Below, piece after piece: positions 39,357-48,357 of a stretch of 64,000 nucleotides of DNA. A program made the position numbers and the translations under genes. Source of the stretch: Arenibacterium halophilum (GTDB lineage: Bacteria > Pseudomonadota > Alphaproteobacteria > Rhodobacterales > Rhodobacteraceae); the NCBI RefSeq assembly GCF_005938225.1, contig NZ_VCPC01000002.1:1302001-1366000 (forward strand), given 5' to 3'. How positions within the stretch are numbered: the first letter of the stretch is position 1; each line of letters begins with the position of its first letter. The notes under the pieces were generated by a model. The model worked only from the letters and a program-made list of their open reading frames with translations. It was not told where the DNA came from and ran no database searches.

Positions 39357-39653
39357 ATGATTGGCTTAAACCATTTAACAGTACCAGCAATCGCTATCTC
39401 TATCATTTCGTTTTTTCTGGCTTTGCGCAGCCAGAACAAACGCAGGAAGCTACTGATGTTTCTATCAGTTCTACTTCCGGCGTCATTTTTTCTTTTGGGC
39501 CTAGCACACTCTATCATTACGAATGAACACATCAGCCGGCCTTGGCACTTGCTGTTGTTTGCTTCGACTCTTTTTTACTCAACAATACTCAGCGTCGTTG
39601 CTTTTGTTTGTTTTGTCTCTTGGAAATATTTGGTGAAGAAATATCGCAGCTGA
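39357..39653 (+). CDS. Hypothetical small membrane protein in an AT-rich patch
   Basis: A 98-residue ORF with three predicted membrane helices (VPAIAISIISFFLAL, LLMFLSVLLPASFFLLGLA, LLLFASTLFYSTILSVVAFVCFVSW) and a basic tail KYLVKKYRS. Its GC content and codon use (many TTT, TCT, AAA) differ sharply from neighbours, which suggests recent transfer. I see no homologue by eye. It ends well before the RTX gene, and the 246 bases between hold nothing clear. Confidence 0.55.
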   Translation: MIGLNHLTVPAIAISIISFFLALRSQNKRRKLLMFLSVLLPASFFLLGLAHSIITNEHISRPWHLLLFASTLFYSTILSVVAFVCFVSWKYLVKKYRS

Positions 39654-39899
39654 GCACTCTATTGCCATCGCGTGTTTCCTCTTATCGAAAATCGAATAAC
39701 GTTTTGCTTCAGGGTATCCGAGAGACCGGCCGCCGCCCCCGGCGTGCCGGCCTCTCGTCCACCTGTGGCGGGCCTGAGCGGCGCCGCCTGCGCGCCCCGT
39801 GATCGCGATTGCGAGCTGCATAGTCGGGGCTGTTCCGGGCGGTTCCGACCGCTGCCAGAAACCGGCAGCTTTAGTCGAAATGCCCTAAAATTTTAGGTA

Positions 39900-42800
39900 T
39901 CAGTGCAACAAAAGCTGCGCCTCATACCGTTTGAGCGACCTCCGCGCGGCGGCATAGGCCCCAAGGCCCGCCGTGGTGTCCAGCTCGGGGAACAGTTCGA
40001 TGATCTCGCGGCGCTGATCCGCGTCGATACCGGCCAGGGTGTGATCGCCCGGCTGAAAGCTTTCGGTCCAGGCGCCGTCGGACAGCACGACCTCGTGCTG
40101 GTCGAACATGAAGTGAATATAGGTGATTTCAGCGACGTCGACGATCTCGATGCCCGGCAGCCCGGTCAGGTGCTTGGCCGCGACCAGAACCTCGGACTCT
40201 TCGAAATAGAGGGCTGTCTTGTCGCCGGTGATCAGCACCCGGTGGTTCGGGCTGACCATCATGTCGCGTTCGGGCAGATCATTGCCCAGGGCGCCCTGCC
40301 GGATCAGAACCGGGCGCAGATGGGGCGCGCTGGCCAGACGCTGCGCATCCACGCGCGTGGCCCCGATCCATTTGATTTCCTGGAACCCGTTGTCCCGGGT
40401 AATGATGCGATCGCCCGCTTCCAGCGTTTCGACCAGGCGTTCGCCCTGCGGTGTCGCGATCATGGTTCCCGGCGTGAAGCAGGGAATGATGTTTTCGATG
40501 TTGGTGAAGATCAGCGTCGATAGGTTGCCCGACGCGTCCGTGAAATCCACCGTGCCGTCAAAGCCGTTGCCGTCGCTGTCGGGGCCGGAGATGTTGATGG
40601 ATAGGCTGCCGCCCGCAGGTAGCGACCCGCGTAGGTCCAGCGTGTCGTAATCATCGGACGGGGATAGCGAATATCCCGCCCCGCCAAACACTTCGTCGCC
40701 GCCGTTCACTTTGACGAAAGTGTCGCGATCGTCGCCGCCAAATAGGATATCGTTGTCGGTGCCGCCGTCGATCAGGTCGTTGCCCTGACCGCCATAGATC
40801 ACGTCGTTCCCGGCGCCGCCGTATAGGGTGTCGTCGTCGATGCCACCGTCGATGTAATCGTTACCGTCATCGCCATAGATGGTGTCGTCGTCGTCCTGGC
40901 CATAGATGGTGTCGTTGCCGTCGCCGCCGTGGATCAGGTCCTTGCCGTTGTCGGTCACCGGATCGGGCTGCCCGGCCGAGCCGTCGTCGCGGATGTTGGT
41001 CGCGTCCGGATAGGCCGGGTTCAACCCGCCATAGATCGTGTCGTCGCCCTTGCCGCCGTTGATCGTGTCCGACCCTTCGCCGCCAACGATGAAATCGTTG
41101 CCGTCGCCGCCGTCGATGGTGTCATCGTCCAGGCCGCCGTCGATGGTGTCGTTGCCGGCACCGCCGAAGATGGTGTCGTTGTCATCGCCCGTGGTGATCG
41201 TATCGTCGCCATCGCCGCCGTATACAGTGTCACGGTCGTTGAAGCCGTCCGGATCCGCGGGAACCGCCGGGAAGCCGTTGTACGAGGGGAAGCCCCGGTC
41301 CGGCAGGTTCGTGTTGTTCGGGCCCGAGGTATCGATGATATCGTTGCCGTCGCCGCCTTCGACATAATCATTGCCCGAGCCGCCGGTGATCGTGTCATTT
41401 CCGTCGCCACCGAACAGCTGATCATTACCGCTGCCACCTTCCAGCGTATCGTCGCCGTCTTCGCCATACAGAACATCGTCGCCCATGCCGCCGATCAGCG
41501 TGTCGTTGCCTGGGATACCCGGATCAGGCTGGGGGGCGTCAAAGAACACATCCGTCACCAGAACGCCCGAATTATCGTTGCCGTTCTGATAATGCTCGAT
41601 GCTGATCTTCGCGACGGGCCCCGCAATCGAGACGTTCAGCGTATGCTTTGCATCGGTGGCATCGCCATAGCCTTCGTTGGCATCGGCCGTATCGGCACCG
41701 GCCACACCGTCGGCGTTGAGCAGCTGCATCGCCGAACCGCCGATCAGCGTCACTTGGATCGGGTTGCCCGACGCATCCCAGGCCGAAATCCGCACCTGAG
41801 CATCGCCGTCGATGTCATTGATGTTGAAAGACACATTCGAAACGGCCGCCGAGAAACCCAGCTCGTACCGGGCATAGTTGTTCTGCCCGTTGGTGGTCGA
41901 GGATAGCCCGCTGGTCGCGTCGATGGCCGTGCCGTCACCCTGCACGCCCGCGATGTTCTGGGCGGTGTCCGAGTAGACGGTGTCGACGCCGCTGCTTTGG
42001 GTCACGGCGGTGTAGGTGACGTTTACCGAGCCGGTGTTCTGGGTAAAGCTGTGGTCCAGATCCGCGTTGTTCGCCACCGGCTGTGTGTTGGCCGCGTTCG
42101 GCGCCTTGTCCCATTCAAAGCTTTCGCGCACCGCCGTGACGGTATCCCCCTGGTTCGCACCGCCAAGCACGCTGTCACCATACAGGATGTCGTTGCCCGC
42201 GCCGCCCTCCAGATAGTCGCTGCCCCCGCCACCATAGACGGTATCATTGCCATCACCGGCCTTCACGATGTCGTCGCCCTTGCCCGCATCGACGATATCG
42301 TCGTTCGATCCGGCCGGGGAAAGCGCATCGTTGTTGTCGATCCGGTCGCCCTCGGGATCGCCGGTATAGGCGATGTCGATGGTATCGTTGCCGACGGTGC
42401 CTTCAACCACGCCGTCAAGCTCCGGCATCAGGCTATCGTAAACGGCGACATGCGAAACGCTGCCTTTGAAATACTGGTCATAGGCGCCGTCGTCGAATTC
42501 ACGCGCACCAAAGGTGAACCGTTCGTCATCATTGTCGCCGATGTCCATGTCCAACCCGGTCACCGCATGGCTCAGCGTCTGGCTTGCACCAGTGCTTAGG
42601 TTCTGAACGATCAGCTGTCCGCCGGTTTCGGCATCCCAGGAATATTTCACGTTCACCGTCTGCCCGATGCCTGCAAGACCGGATAGCGAGGTCAACGCCA
42701 CCTCTTCACCGTTGGCGACGTGGGTGACCCGCACCGCGCCGTTCGAGGTGACGGCGATGTTGAAATAGCCCTCGGTTGCGGCATCTGCCGCTTCGCCCCG

Positions 42801-43091
42801 GTTCACCAGCGTGTCCGGATCCGAACCGACATGACCGGCGCGGCTGAACTGAACTTCGATTGTGCCTTGGTCGCCGTCAAAAGGCGCATCTTCACCGCGC
42901 ACGTCGAAACGGTCGCCCGAACCATCGAAATAGGCCTTCCCGCCGCTGGCATAGGCATTGCCCGCGAATTCGCCGTTCTGGGCCAGGCCATCCGCCAGCC
43001 CCGTGTCATGCGTGGTGGCGCCTTGCGAAAAATCCCATAGGCCGATCAAATTCGTCACGGCCGAACTGTCAAAATCGCTCGATTGCGTCAT
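39900..43091 (-). CDS. Large RTX exoprotein with LamG-like N-terminus and C-terminal Hint domain
   Basis: A 1063-residue secreted protein. Residues about 10-225 form a concanavalin/LamG-like lectin domain (NLIGLWDFSQGATTHDTGL...). Calcium-binding GGxGxDxLxG repeats occur in two blocks, about 285-330 and 540-840 (many GGDGNDTIxG units). Residues about 869-1010 are a Hint domain starting IPCFTPGTMIATPQGERLVE with Cys near 871 and SPNHRVLI, like those of hedgehog/intein proteins. Hint domains in roseobacter RTX proteins are thought to cleave or anchor the polypeptide. Start at MTQSSDFDSS is backed by GAGGAG; the longer frame is unlikely. Type I export is expected. Confidence 0.88.
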   Translation of the reverse strand: MTQSSDFDSSAVTNLIGLWDFSQGATTHDTGLADGLAQNGEFAGNAYASGGKAYFDGSGDRFDVRGEDAPFDGDQGTIEVQFSRAGHVGSDPDTLVNRGEAADAATEGYFNIAVTSNGAVRVTHVANGEEVALTSLSGLAGIGQTVNVKYSWDAETGGQLIVQNLSTGASQTLSHAVTGLDMDIGDNDDERFTFGAREFDDGAYDQYFKGSVSHVAVYDSLMPELDGVVEGTVGNDTIDIAYTGDPEGDRIDNNDALSPAGSNDDIVDAGKGDDIVKAGDGNDTVYGGGGSDYLEGGAGNDILYGDSVLGGANQGDTVTAVRESFEWDKAPNAANTQPVANNADLDHSFTQNTGSVNVTYTAVTQSSGVDTVYSDTAQNIAGVQGDGTAIDATSGLSSTTNGQNNYARYELGFSAAVSNVSFNINDIDGDAQVRISAWDASGNPIQVTLIGGSAMQLLNADGVAGADTADANEGYGDATDAKHTLNVSIAGPVAKISIEHYQNGNDNSGVLVTDVFFDAPQPDPGIPGNDTLIGGMGDDVLYGEDGDDTLEGGSGNDQLFGGDGNDTITGGSGNDYVEGGDGNDIIDTSGPNNTNLPDRGFPSYNGFPAVPADPDGFNDRDTVYGGDGDDTITTGDDNDTIFGGAGNDTIDGGLDDDTIDGGDGNDFIVGGEGSDTINGGKGDDTIYGGLNPAYPDATNIRDDGSAGQPDPVTDNGKDLIHGGDGNDTIYGQDDDDTIYGDDGNDYIDGGIDDDTLYGGAGNDVIYGGQGNDLIDGGTDNDILFGGDDRDTFVKVNGGDEVFGGAGYSLSPSDDYDTLDLRGSLPAGGSLSINISGPDSDGNGFDGTVDFTDASGNLSTLIFTNIENIIPCFTPGTMIATPQGERLVETLEAGDRIITRDNGFQEIKWIGATRVDAQRLASAPHLRPVLIRQGALGNDLPERDMMVSPNHRVLITGDKTALYFEESEVLVAAKHLTGLPGIEIVDVAEITYIHFMFDQHEVVLSDGAWTESFQPGDHTLAGIDADQRREIIELFPELDTTAGLGAYAAARRSLKRYEAQLLLH

Positions 43092-43817
43092 CACATACTC
43101 CTCGAGGTGCGAACGCACCTGCCCGCAGGACACCGGGCACACACAAACCAGCCCCCGAGAGGGCACACATGGTCGTGAACCGGCATGTGAGGCAGCTGTC
43201 TGACGCGCGCAGGGGCGTTGCACGGGGCCAAGGCCCGCACCAACCTGCGTTCACGGCAGCGTCCGGACCTATCGGTCGGACCAGCGCAAACATGCGGTCG
43301 CCCCCACGACCGGAATTGCTGATGCCCCCCCAGCAGGGCATGTATCTGGAATATCCCCAGCCTTTAGTCACATAAAGCGAAAATTGTCGGCATTCTGGCG
43401 ACGAAGATGGCGACCTGACCCGCCCTGGCGGGTTTCACGACGGCTCACCTCTTGCAGTCGCCCGGTTCACCCCATGCCACGCAACACTAAAATCTTTAGA
43501 TTACATATCTCTAATAGGTGAGCACGACCCGAATACGTTCATGGTTTCGGCGTGATCCTGTAGTGTTAACCACAAAGTAAATCTCGCAAAGGTTGCGGCA
43601 AATCATTGCCACAATTGCGCCATTTTTCCGTTCAGAACAGAGACATTCGATCAACTACAGGCACACTGCGACCATCACAGAAACAATCTTAGGGCGTGCC
43701 GCTCGATTCGTAGGGATAAATTTGGGCATTGTTTTGTCAGCGTCTACAGTGTTGCCGCGCTGGTCGGATTGGCGCGAAAACACGATGCCGGCGCAGCGCG
43801 GCGGCCCCATTGCGCGC
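43092..43817. other. 726-base non-coding interval
   Basis: No supported gene. It contains the RTX gene promoter side (43092-43300), a hairpin at 43419-43434 and an AT-richer stretch around 43470-43740. Open frames here (for example 43655-43867 on the minus strand) read as shadow translations without ribosome sites. Confidence 0.6.
43419..43434. terminator. Short hairpin in the non-coding interval
   Basis: ACCCGCC - CT - GGCGGGT followed by TT on the plus strand. It could be a weak terminator left from a lost gene; no adjacent gene explains it. Confidence 0.3.
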
Positions 43818-44579
43818 TTATCTCGGCGCCATACGGATCGCGCCATCAAGGCGAATGGTCTCGCCATTCAGGACCGGGTTCGAAATGATGGACTGCACCA
43901 GTTGCGCGAACTCTGCCGGTTGGCCAAGCCGTCGGGGGAATGGAACCTGCGCCCCCAGCGACGCGCGAATCTCTTCCGAGAGGGTTTCCAGCATCGGCGT
44001 CAGGAACATCCCCGGCGCAATGGTCATCACCCGGATGCCATAGCGGGCCAGTTCACGCGCGATCGGCAGTGTCATCCCGACGACCCCGCCCTTGGACGCG
44101 GAATAGGCCGCCTGTCCGATTTGCCCGTCGAACGCGGCCACCGAGGCCGTGTTAATGATAACCCCCCGCTCTTCTCCCAGCGGCTCGGCATCGTGCAATG
44201 CCGCCGCGAACCTCGACAAGACGTTGAAAGTGCCCGAGAGGTTGACATTGATCACCGCGTTGAACGCCTCAAGCGAATGGGCAAGCCCGGTACGGTCGAT
44301 CACCTTTGCCGGGGGGCCGATCCCGGCGCAGTTCACAAGGATGCGCGCCTTGCCATGCAGGCCCTCGGCATCGGCGATTGCCGCCGCTACCTTGTTCGCA
44401 TCGGTGACATCGACCTGAAAGAAGGCGCCATTCAGAGCCTTGGCCTTGGCGCGTCCCAAATCTGCGTTCATGTCGAAAATAGCGACCTTCGCGCCAGCCG
44501 CCGCCAGCATGTCAGCGGTCGCTCCTCCCAGCCCTGACGCACCGCCCGATACGATTGCCGCCTGCCCCTCTGTGATCAT
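43818..44579 (-). CDS. Short-chain dehydrogenase/reductase (17-beta-HSD10/3-hydroxyacyl-CoA dehydrogenase-like)
   Basis: A 253-residue NAD(P) oxidoreductase. Cofactor motif is SGGASGLGGATADML and NAG equivalent is NCAGIG; the catalytic set is Ser146, Tyr159 and Lys163 (NTASVAAFDGQIGQAAYSASKGG). The overall match, including the long loop VIDRTGLAHSLEAFNAVINVNLSGTFNV, is to type II 3-hydroxyacyl-CoA dehydrogenase. In this cluster it would oxidise a 3-hydroxyacyl-CoA. It is divergent from the P450 gene across a TetR-like palindrome. Confidence 0.9.
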   Translation of the reverse strand: MITEGQAAIVSGGASGLGGATADMLAAAGAKVAIFDMNADLGRAKAKALNGAFFQVDVTDANKVAAAIADAEGLHGKARILVNCAGIGPPAKVIDRTGLAHSLEAFNAVINVNLSGTFNVLSRFAAALHDAEPLGEERGVIINTASVAAFDGQIGQAAYSASKGGVVGMTLPIARELARYGIRVMTIAPGMFLTPMLETLSEEIRASLGAQVPFPRRLGQPAEFAQLVQSIISNPVLNGETIRLDGAIRMAPR

Positions 44580-44738
44580 CCTGTCTCCTCCCGAATGGCT
44601 TTGATTGTTGCGTATATCGCTGGTCTTGCGCGGCTCTGCCTTGGTCGGTTGCGGTCCGTTCGCACGTCAGGCCCCACACTTGCGGCACGGCAAACTCTCT
44701 TGAACTGTCGCGCCACGCATCGTACACAGGTTCAAATA

Positions 44739-44760
44739 TCAAACGAACGTTTGGTTGATG
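44739..44760. promoter_or_regulatory. TetR-type operator, site a
   Basis: ATCAAACGAACGTTTGGTTG is part of a 22-bp imperfect palindrome centred on AACGTT at 44747-44752. It stands 26 bases before the P450 start and about 160 bases from the divergent SDR start, so one site can control both. Best-formed of five similar sites in the cluster. Confidence 0.65.
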
Positions 44761-44785
44761 TCAACGTTGCTCGAAAGGTTTTCCC

Positions 44786-46027
44786 ATGCCTGCGTCGTCG
44801 CGCCCCAAGGATCTTGTTTACGACCCCACCGACCCCTCGGTGATGGCCGATCCGTTTCCCGTTTATGCGCGCCTGCGTGAAGAGGACCCGGTTCATTGGA
44901 GCCCCTCGCTGAAATCCTGGATCGTCACTCGCTATACGGATGTGCGTGATCTGCTTCTCTCGGATACCCTGTCGGTCAACCGGCTGTTGCAGTTCTACCA
45001 ATCCCTGCCGCCCGCCGATGCGCTGCTGCTGAAGGACATCGTCCGCTACCTGAACCTGTGGCTGGCGTTTCGCGATCCGCCCGACCACACACGCGTGCGG
45101 CGTATCATGCGCCATGCCTTCACCGCCGATGCCATCGCTGAAATGCGCCCCCGGATCGAAGACATAAGCGATCTGCTGCTTGACCGGCTGGCCGCCGCAG
45201 GCACCAAGGATGTTGACCTGATCAAGGAATATGCGCTGCAATTGCCCGCCTTTGTCATCATGGACCTGCTTGATGTGCCGCGCGACATGCTGGACGATTT
45301 CAAGGACTGGTCTGACGATATGGCCGTTTTCATCGGAGGCGCGCGCAATTCCGAAGACAAATACGAGCGTGCAGCACGAGGCTGCCGCAATATGTCGACT
45401 TACTTCCGCAAGCTGATCGAAGAGCGCACGGCACATCCAAAACCCGGCTTCCTGATGGATTTGATCAATGCCCGCGACGAAGGCGACAAGCTGAGCGATG
45501 ACGAACTGGTCGCAACCTGTATCCTTGTGCTGTTCGCCGGGCATGAAACCACGACCAACCTGATCGGGAATGCCACGTTGCTCTTGCTGCGCAATCCCGA
45601 CGAATTGTCGAAGCTGCGTGCCGACCCGGACCTGATCGACACCACCATCGAAGAGGTGCTGCGATTCGACGGGCCAACCAATGCGCTGGTCCGGGTGGTG
45701 GCCAAGGATCACGACTTTCATGGCCGCAAACTTCGCGAGGGCGAGCGGGTGTTCGTGATGGTCAACTCGGCCAACCGCGATCCACAGATGTTCGACGATG
45801 CCGACAGTTTTGACATCACGCGCAAGCAGAACCGGCACCTGACATTCGGACAGGGGATCCACCTGTGCCTTGGTGCCAAACTTGCCCGCGAAGAAGGCCG
45901 CATCGCGATCCGAAAGCTGTTTGACCGCTTTCCCGACCTTGCGCTTGATGCAGAGAATCCGCCGGAATGGCTCGATGCGATGGTCCCGCGCGGCACACGC
46001 CGCCTGCCCGTCAAGCTAGAAGGGTAA
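44786..46027 (+). CDS. Cytochrome P450
   Basis: A 413-residue soluble class I P450 monooxygenase. I-helix oxygen-activating motif GHETTT near residue 252, ExxR in TIEEVLRFDGP, and heme loop FGQGIHLCLGAKLA with Cys361 as axial ligand. It needs a ferredoxin and reductase; neither is nearby. First gene of a plus-strand unit with the reductase and thiolase genes that follow, so it probably hydroxylates a substrate or intermediate that is then degraded as a CoA ester. Substrate unknown. Confidence 0.95.
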   Translation: MPASSRPKDLVYDPTDPSVMADPFPVYARLREEDPVHWSPSLKSWIVTRYTDVRDLLLSDTLSVNRLLQFYQSLPPADALLLKDIVRYLNLWLAFRDPPDHTRVRRIMRHAFTADAIAEMRPRIEDISDLLLDRLAAAGTKDVDLIKEYALQLPAFVIMDLLDVPRDMLDDFKDWSDDMAVFIGGARNSEDKYERAARGCRNMSTYFRKLIEERTAHPKPGFLMDLINARDEGDKLSDDELVATCILVLFAGHETTTNLIGNATLLLLRNPDELSKLRADPDLIDTTIEEVLRFDGPTNALVRVVAKDHDFHGRKLREGERVFVMVNSANRDPQMFDDADSFDITRKQNRHLTFGQGIHLCLGAKLAREEGRIAIRKLFDRFPDLALDAENPPEWLDAMVPRGTRRLPVKLEG

Positions 46028-46098
46028 GGTGCTGTGATGTCGGCTTTTCAACCTTTCGCAAGCGCCCTGGCATCCTGCCACGCCAAGAGGACGCAACC

Positions 46099-47094
46099 AT
46101 GAAACGCGCCCTTTTCCGTCGCCATGGCGCCCCGCAGGACGTGATCGAAATTGTGGAAGAACCGGATCCCCATCCAGGGCCGAAACAGGTCAGGGTCCGC
46201 AACAAGGTGATGACGATCAACCCCGCCGACCTGCTGTCGATCGAAGGCCGCTATGGCGCCGAACCGATCGACCTGCCCGCGACACCGGGCGTCGGGGCCT
46301 GGGGTATCGTGGATGCCGTCGGCGCAGGCGTCACGCGCCTTGCGGTTGGCGATGCGGTGCTGCCTGTGGGCGGCGGATTCTGGTCAGACACGGTAATCCT
46401 GCACGAACGCATGGCCCCCAAGGCGCCCGAAGGCATCGACCCGCAACAGGCGGCACTGATGCGGGCCAACCCGGCCACGGCGCATCTGATGCTATCGGAT
46501 ATGGTCGACCTCGCAGAGGGCGACTGGATCTTGCAGAACGCCGCCAATTCCAACGTGGGCCGCATGGTGATCCGTTTTGCGCGGGAACGCGGCCTGAACA
46601 GCATCAACATCGTACGCCGCGCCGATGTGGCGAAGGCGCTGACAGACGACGGTGCCACCGCCATAATCGTCGACGACGGCGAGACCGACCTTGTCGCCGC
46701 GATCCAAGAGGCCGCCAAAACGGCGCCAAAGCTTGCGCTGGATGCCGTGGGCGGCACGGCAACCGGCGTACTGGCGGCATCCGTTGCGGATCGCGGCACC
46801 GTTGTGGCCTATGGCCTGCTGTCTGGGCAAGATCACCTTATCGCCCCGCGCGACACCGTTTTCCGTGATGTGCGGCTACGGGGCTTCTGGTTGTTTGATT
46901 GGTATCGCACCGCCACCCCGGATCAGGTCCGCGATCTGAACGACTTTCTTGCCCGCAAGATGTCCGAAGGTGTGCTTCAGACCGAGGTTGCGGCAACCTA
47001 CCCGCTGACAGGTATCAAAGAGGCACTGGCCCATGCCGCCCGTCCAGGGCGGAACGGTAAAATTCTACTGACCGCAGGAGATGACGATGCGTGA
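46099..47094 (+). CDS. MDR-family reductase (2-enoyl thioester reductase/quinone oxidoreductase-like)
   Basis: A 331-residue NAD(P)H oxidoreductase without the structural zinc cysteines. GVGAWGIVDAVGAGVTRLAVGDAVLP and QNAANSNVGRMVIRFARERGLNSINIVRR (the nucleotide site, lacking the usual AxxGGVG) match the mitochondrial MECR/trans-2-enoyl-CoA reductase branch. In the cluster it may reduce a double bond in an enoyl-CoA. AAGAGGA precedes the start. The stop lies inside the next gene, overlapping it by eight bases, so translation is coupled. Confidence 0.85.
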   Translation: MKRALFRRHGAPQDVIEIVEEPDPHPGPKQVRVRNKVMTINPADLLSIEGRYGAEPIDLPATPGVGAWGIVDAVGAGVTRLAVGDAVLPVGGGFWSDTVILHERMAPKAPEGIDPQQAALMRANPATAHLMLSDMVDLAEGDWILQNAANSNVGRMVIRFARERGLNSINIVRRADVAKALTDDGATAIIVDDGETDLVAAIQEAAKTAPKLALDAVGGTATGVLAASVADRGTVVAYGLLSGQDHLIAPRDTVFRDVRLRGFWLFDWYRTATPDQVRDLNDFLARKMSEGVLQTEVAATYPLTGIKEALAHAARPGRNGKILLTAGDDDA

Positions 47095-48346
47095 CGTTTA
47101 TGTTCTGGCCACGGCCTGTACCGCCTTTGGCAAACGCCCCGGCGACTGCTTCAAGGCGCTGACCCGCGAAGTGTATCTTGATCTGTTGAAGGACGCGGGG
47201 TGGGAAAATGGCGATGCCATCGAACAGGGCTGGTTCGGCAATTGCGGCATGGGCACCTTCGGGCAGCGCAACATCCGCGGACAGGTCTGTTTCACCCCGC
47301 TGGTCCGCGAGGGCCTGTTTCCCGAGCGGATCGGCCTGATCAACGTCGAAGGTGGCTGCGCGACCGCGTCGATGGCGTTTCACGGGGCGTGGAAGGATGT
47401 CGCATCTGGCGATATGGAAGTTTCGCTGGCGATCGGGGTGGAAAAGACCTTTGTGCCCGGAGACCCGGACCGCACGCTTGAAATTTTCGAGGGCGGGATC
47501 GACCAGCTGGATGCCTCGGAATGGCATGAATACTACAAAAAGCGCGGCGCCGAATCCGGCAAACCGTTTGACCCCAATGGCGGGGGCGGCACGGTGTTTA
47601 TGGACACCTACGCGATGCAAGCCGCGTGGCACATGAAGACCTTTGGCACCACGCAGGAACAGATCGCGATTGCCGCGTCCAAGAACCACTGGCACGGCTC
47701 TATGAATCCCAAGGCGCAATATCGGTTCGAAGTCAGCGTTGAAGAGGCTTTGGCGGATCGCGACGTCTCGTGGCCGATCACACGCTCGATGGCGGCACCG
47801 ATCGGAGATGGCGCGGCTGCGGCGCTTCTTGTTTCGGAAGAGTTTCTGGCGAAACAGCCACCAGAGGTGCGCGCACGTGCGGTCAAGGTGCGCGCCTCGG
47901 TCTTGACTGGGGGAAAATATCGCGACCCCGCCGAGCCGGGCCTGAGCTGTATCGCGGCACAGAAGGCCTATGCCAAATCCGGCCTGTCGCCTTCGGATGT
48001 GAACCTGATCGAGCTGCACGATGCCACGTCGTTCTGCGAAATCTTCCAGCTCGAAATGCTGGGCTTCGCAGACACGGGCAAGGGCGGGGCGTTCGTGGAA
48101 AGCGGTGCGACCAAGCTTGGCGGCCGCCTGCCGGTCAACCTGTCGGGTGGTCTTGTGTCCAAGGGGCATCCAGTGGGCGCGACCGGCCTGTCGATGATCC
48201 ACGAACTGGCTTTGCAACTGCGCGGAGAAGCCGGCGACCGCCAGACCGAAGCCCCCAGGATCGCCATGGCAGAGAATGGCGGCGGGGTGATCGGGTTCGA
48301 CGAGGCGGCCTGCTCTGTCATCCTGCTGGAGGCGCCCAGCGCCTGA
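47087..48346 (+). CDS. Thiolase-family protein (SCP2-type acetyl-CoA acyltransferase)
   Basis: A 419-residue thiolase. Nucleophile Cys91 in NVEGGCATASMAF, NHWHGSMNPKAQYRFEVSVEEAL, ELHDATSFCEIFQLEMLG and the C-terminal His in LSGGLVSKGHPVGATGLSM. This arrangement with NEAF replaced by HDAT is that of SCP2/steroid-type thiolases that cleave branched or ring-derived 3-ketoacyl-CoAs. Two ATGs are possible (47081, 47087); GGAG lies properly spaced for 47087. It converges on the enoyl-CoA hydratase gene, 11 bases apart. Confidence 0.9.
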   Translation: MRDVYVLATACTAFGKRPGDCFKALTREVYLDLLKDAGWENGDAIEQGWFGNCGMGTFGQRNIRGQVCFTPLVREGLFPERIGLINVEGGCATASMAFHGAWKDVASGDMEVSLAIGVEKTFVPGDPDRTLEIFEGGIDQLDASEWHEYYKKRGAESGKPFDPNGGGGTVFMDTYAMQAAWHMKTFGTTQEQIAIAASKNHWHGSMNPKAQYRFEVSVEEALADRDVSWPITRSMAAPIGDGAAAALLVSEEFLAKQPPEVRARAVKVRASVLTGGKYRDPAEPGLSCIAAQKAYAKSGLSPSDVNLIELHDATSFCEIFQLEMLGFADTGKGGAFVESGATKLGGRLPVNLSGGLVSKGHPVGATGLSMIHELALQLRGEAGDRQTEAPRIAMAENGGGVIGFDEAACSVILLEAPSA

Positions 48347-48357
48347 ACGCGGCGTCC

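Noticed and set aside
39724-39780. GC-rich inverted segments after the AT-rich patch, considered as an insertion sequence end
   Set aside because: No transposase, no matching terminal inverted repeats and no target duplication seen.
40700-42300. Tandem DNA repeats in the RTX gene, considered as a CRISPR array
   Set aside because: The period matches the coding of GGxGxDxxxG nonapeptides in frame and there are no unique spacers.
43655-43867. Small minus-strand ORF in the non-coding interval
   Set aside because: No ribosome site, no conserved features, overlaps the end of the SDR gene.
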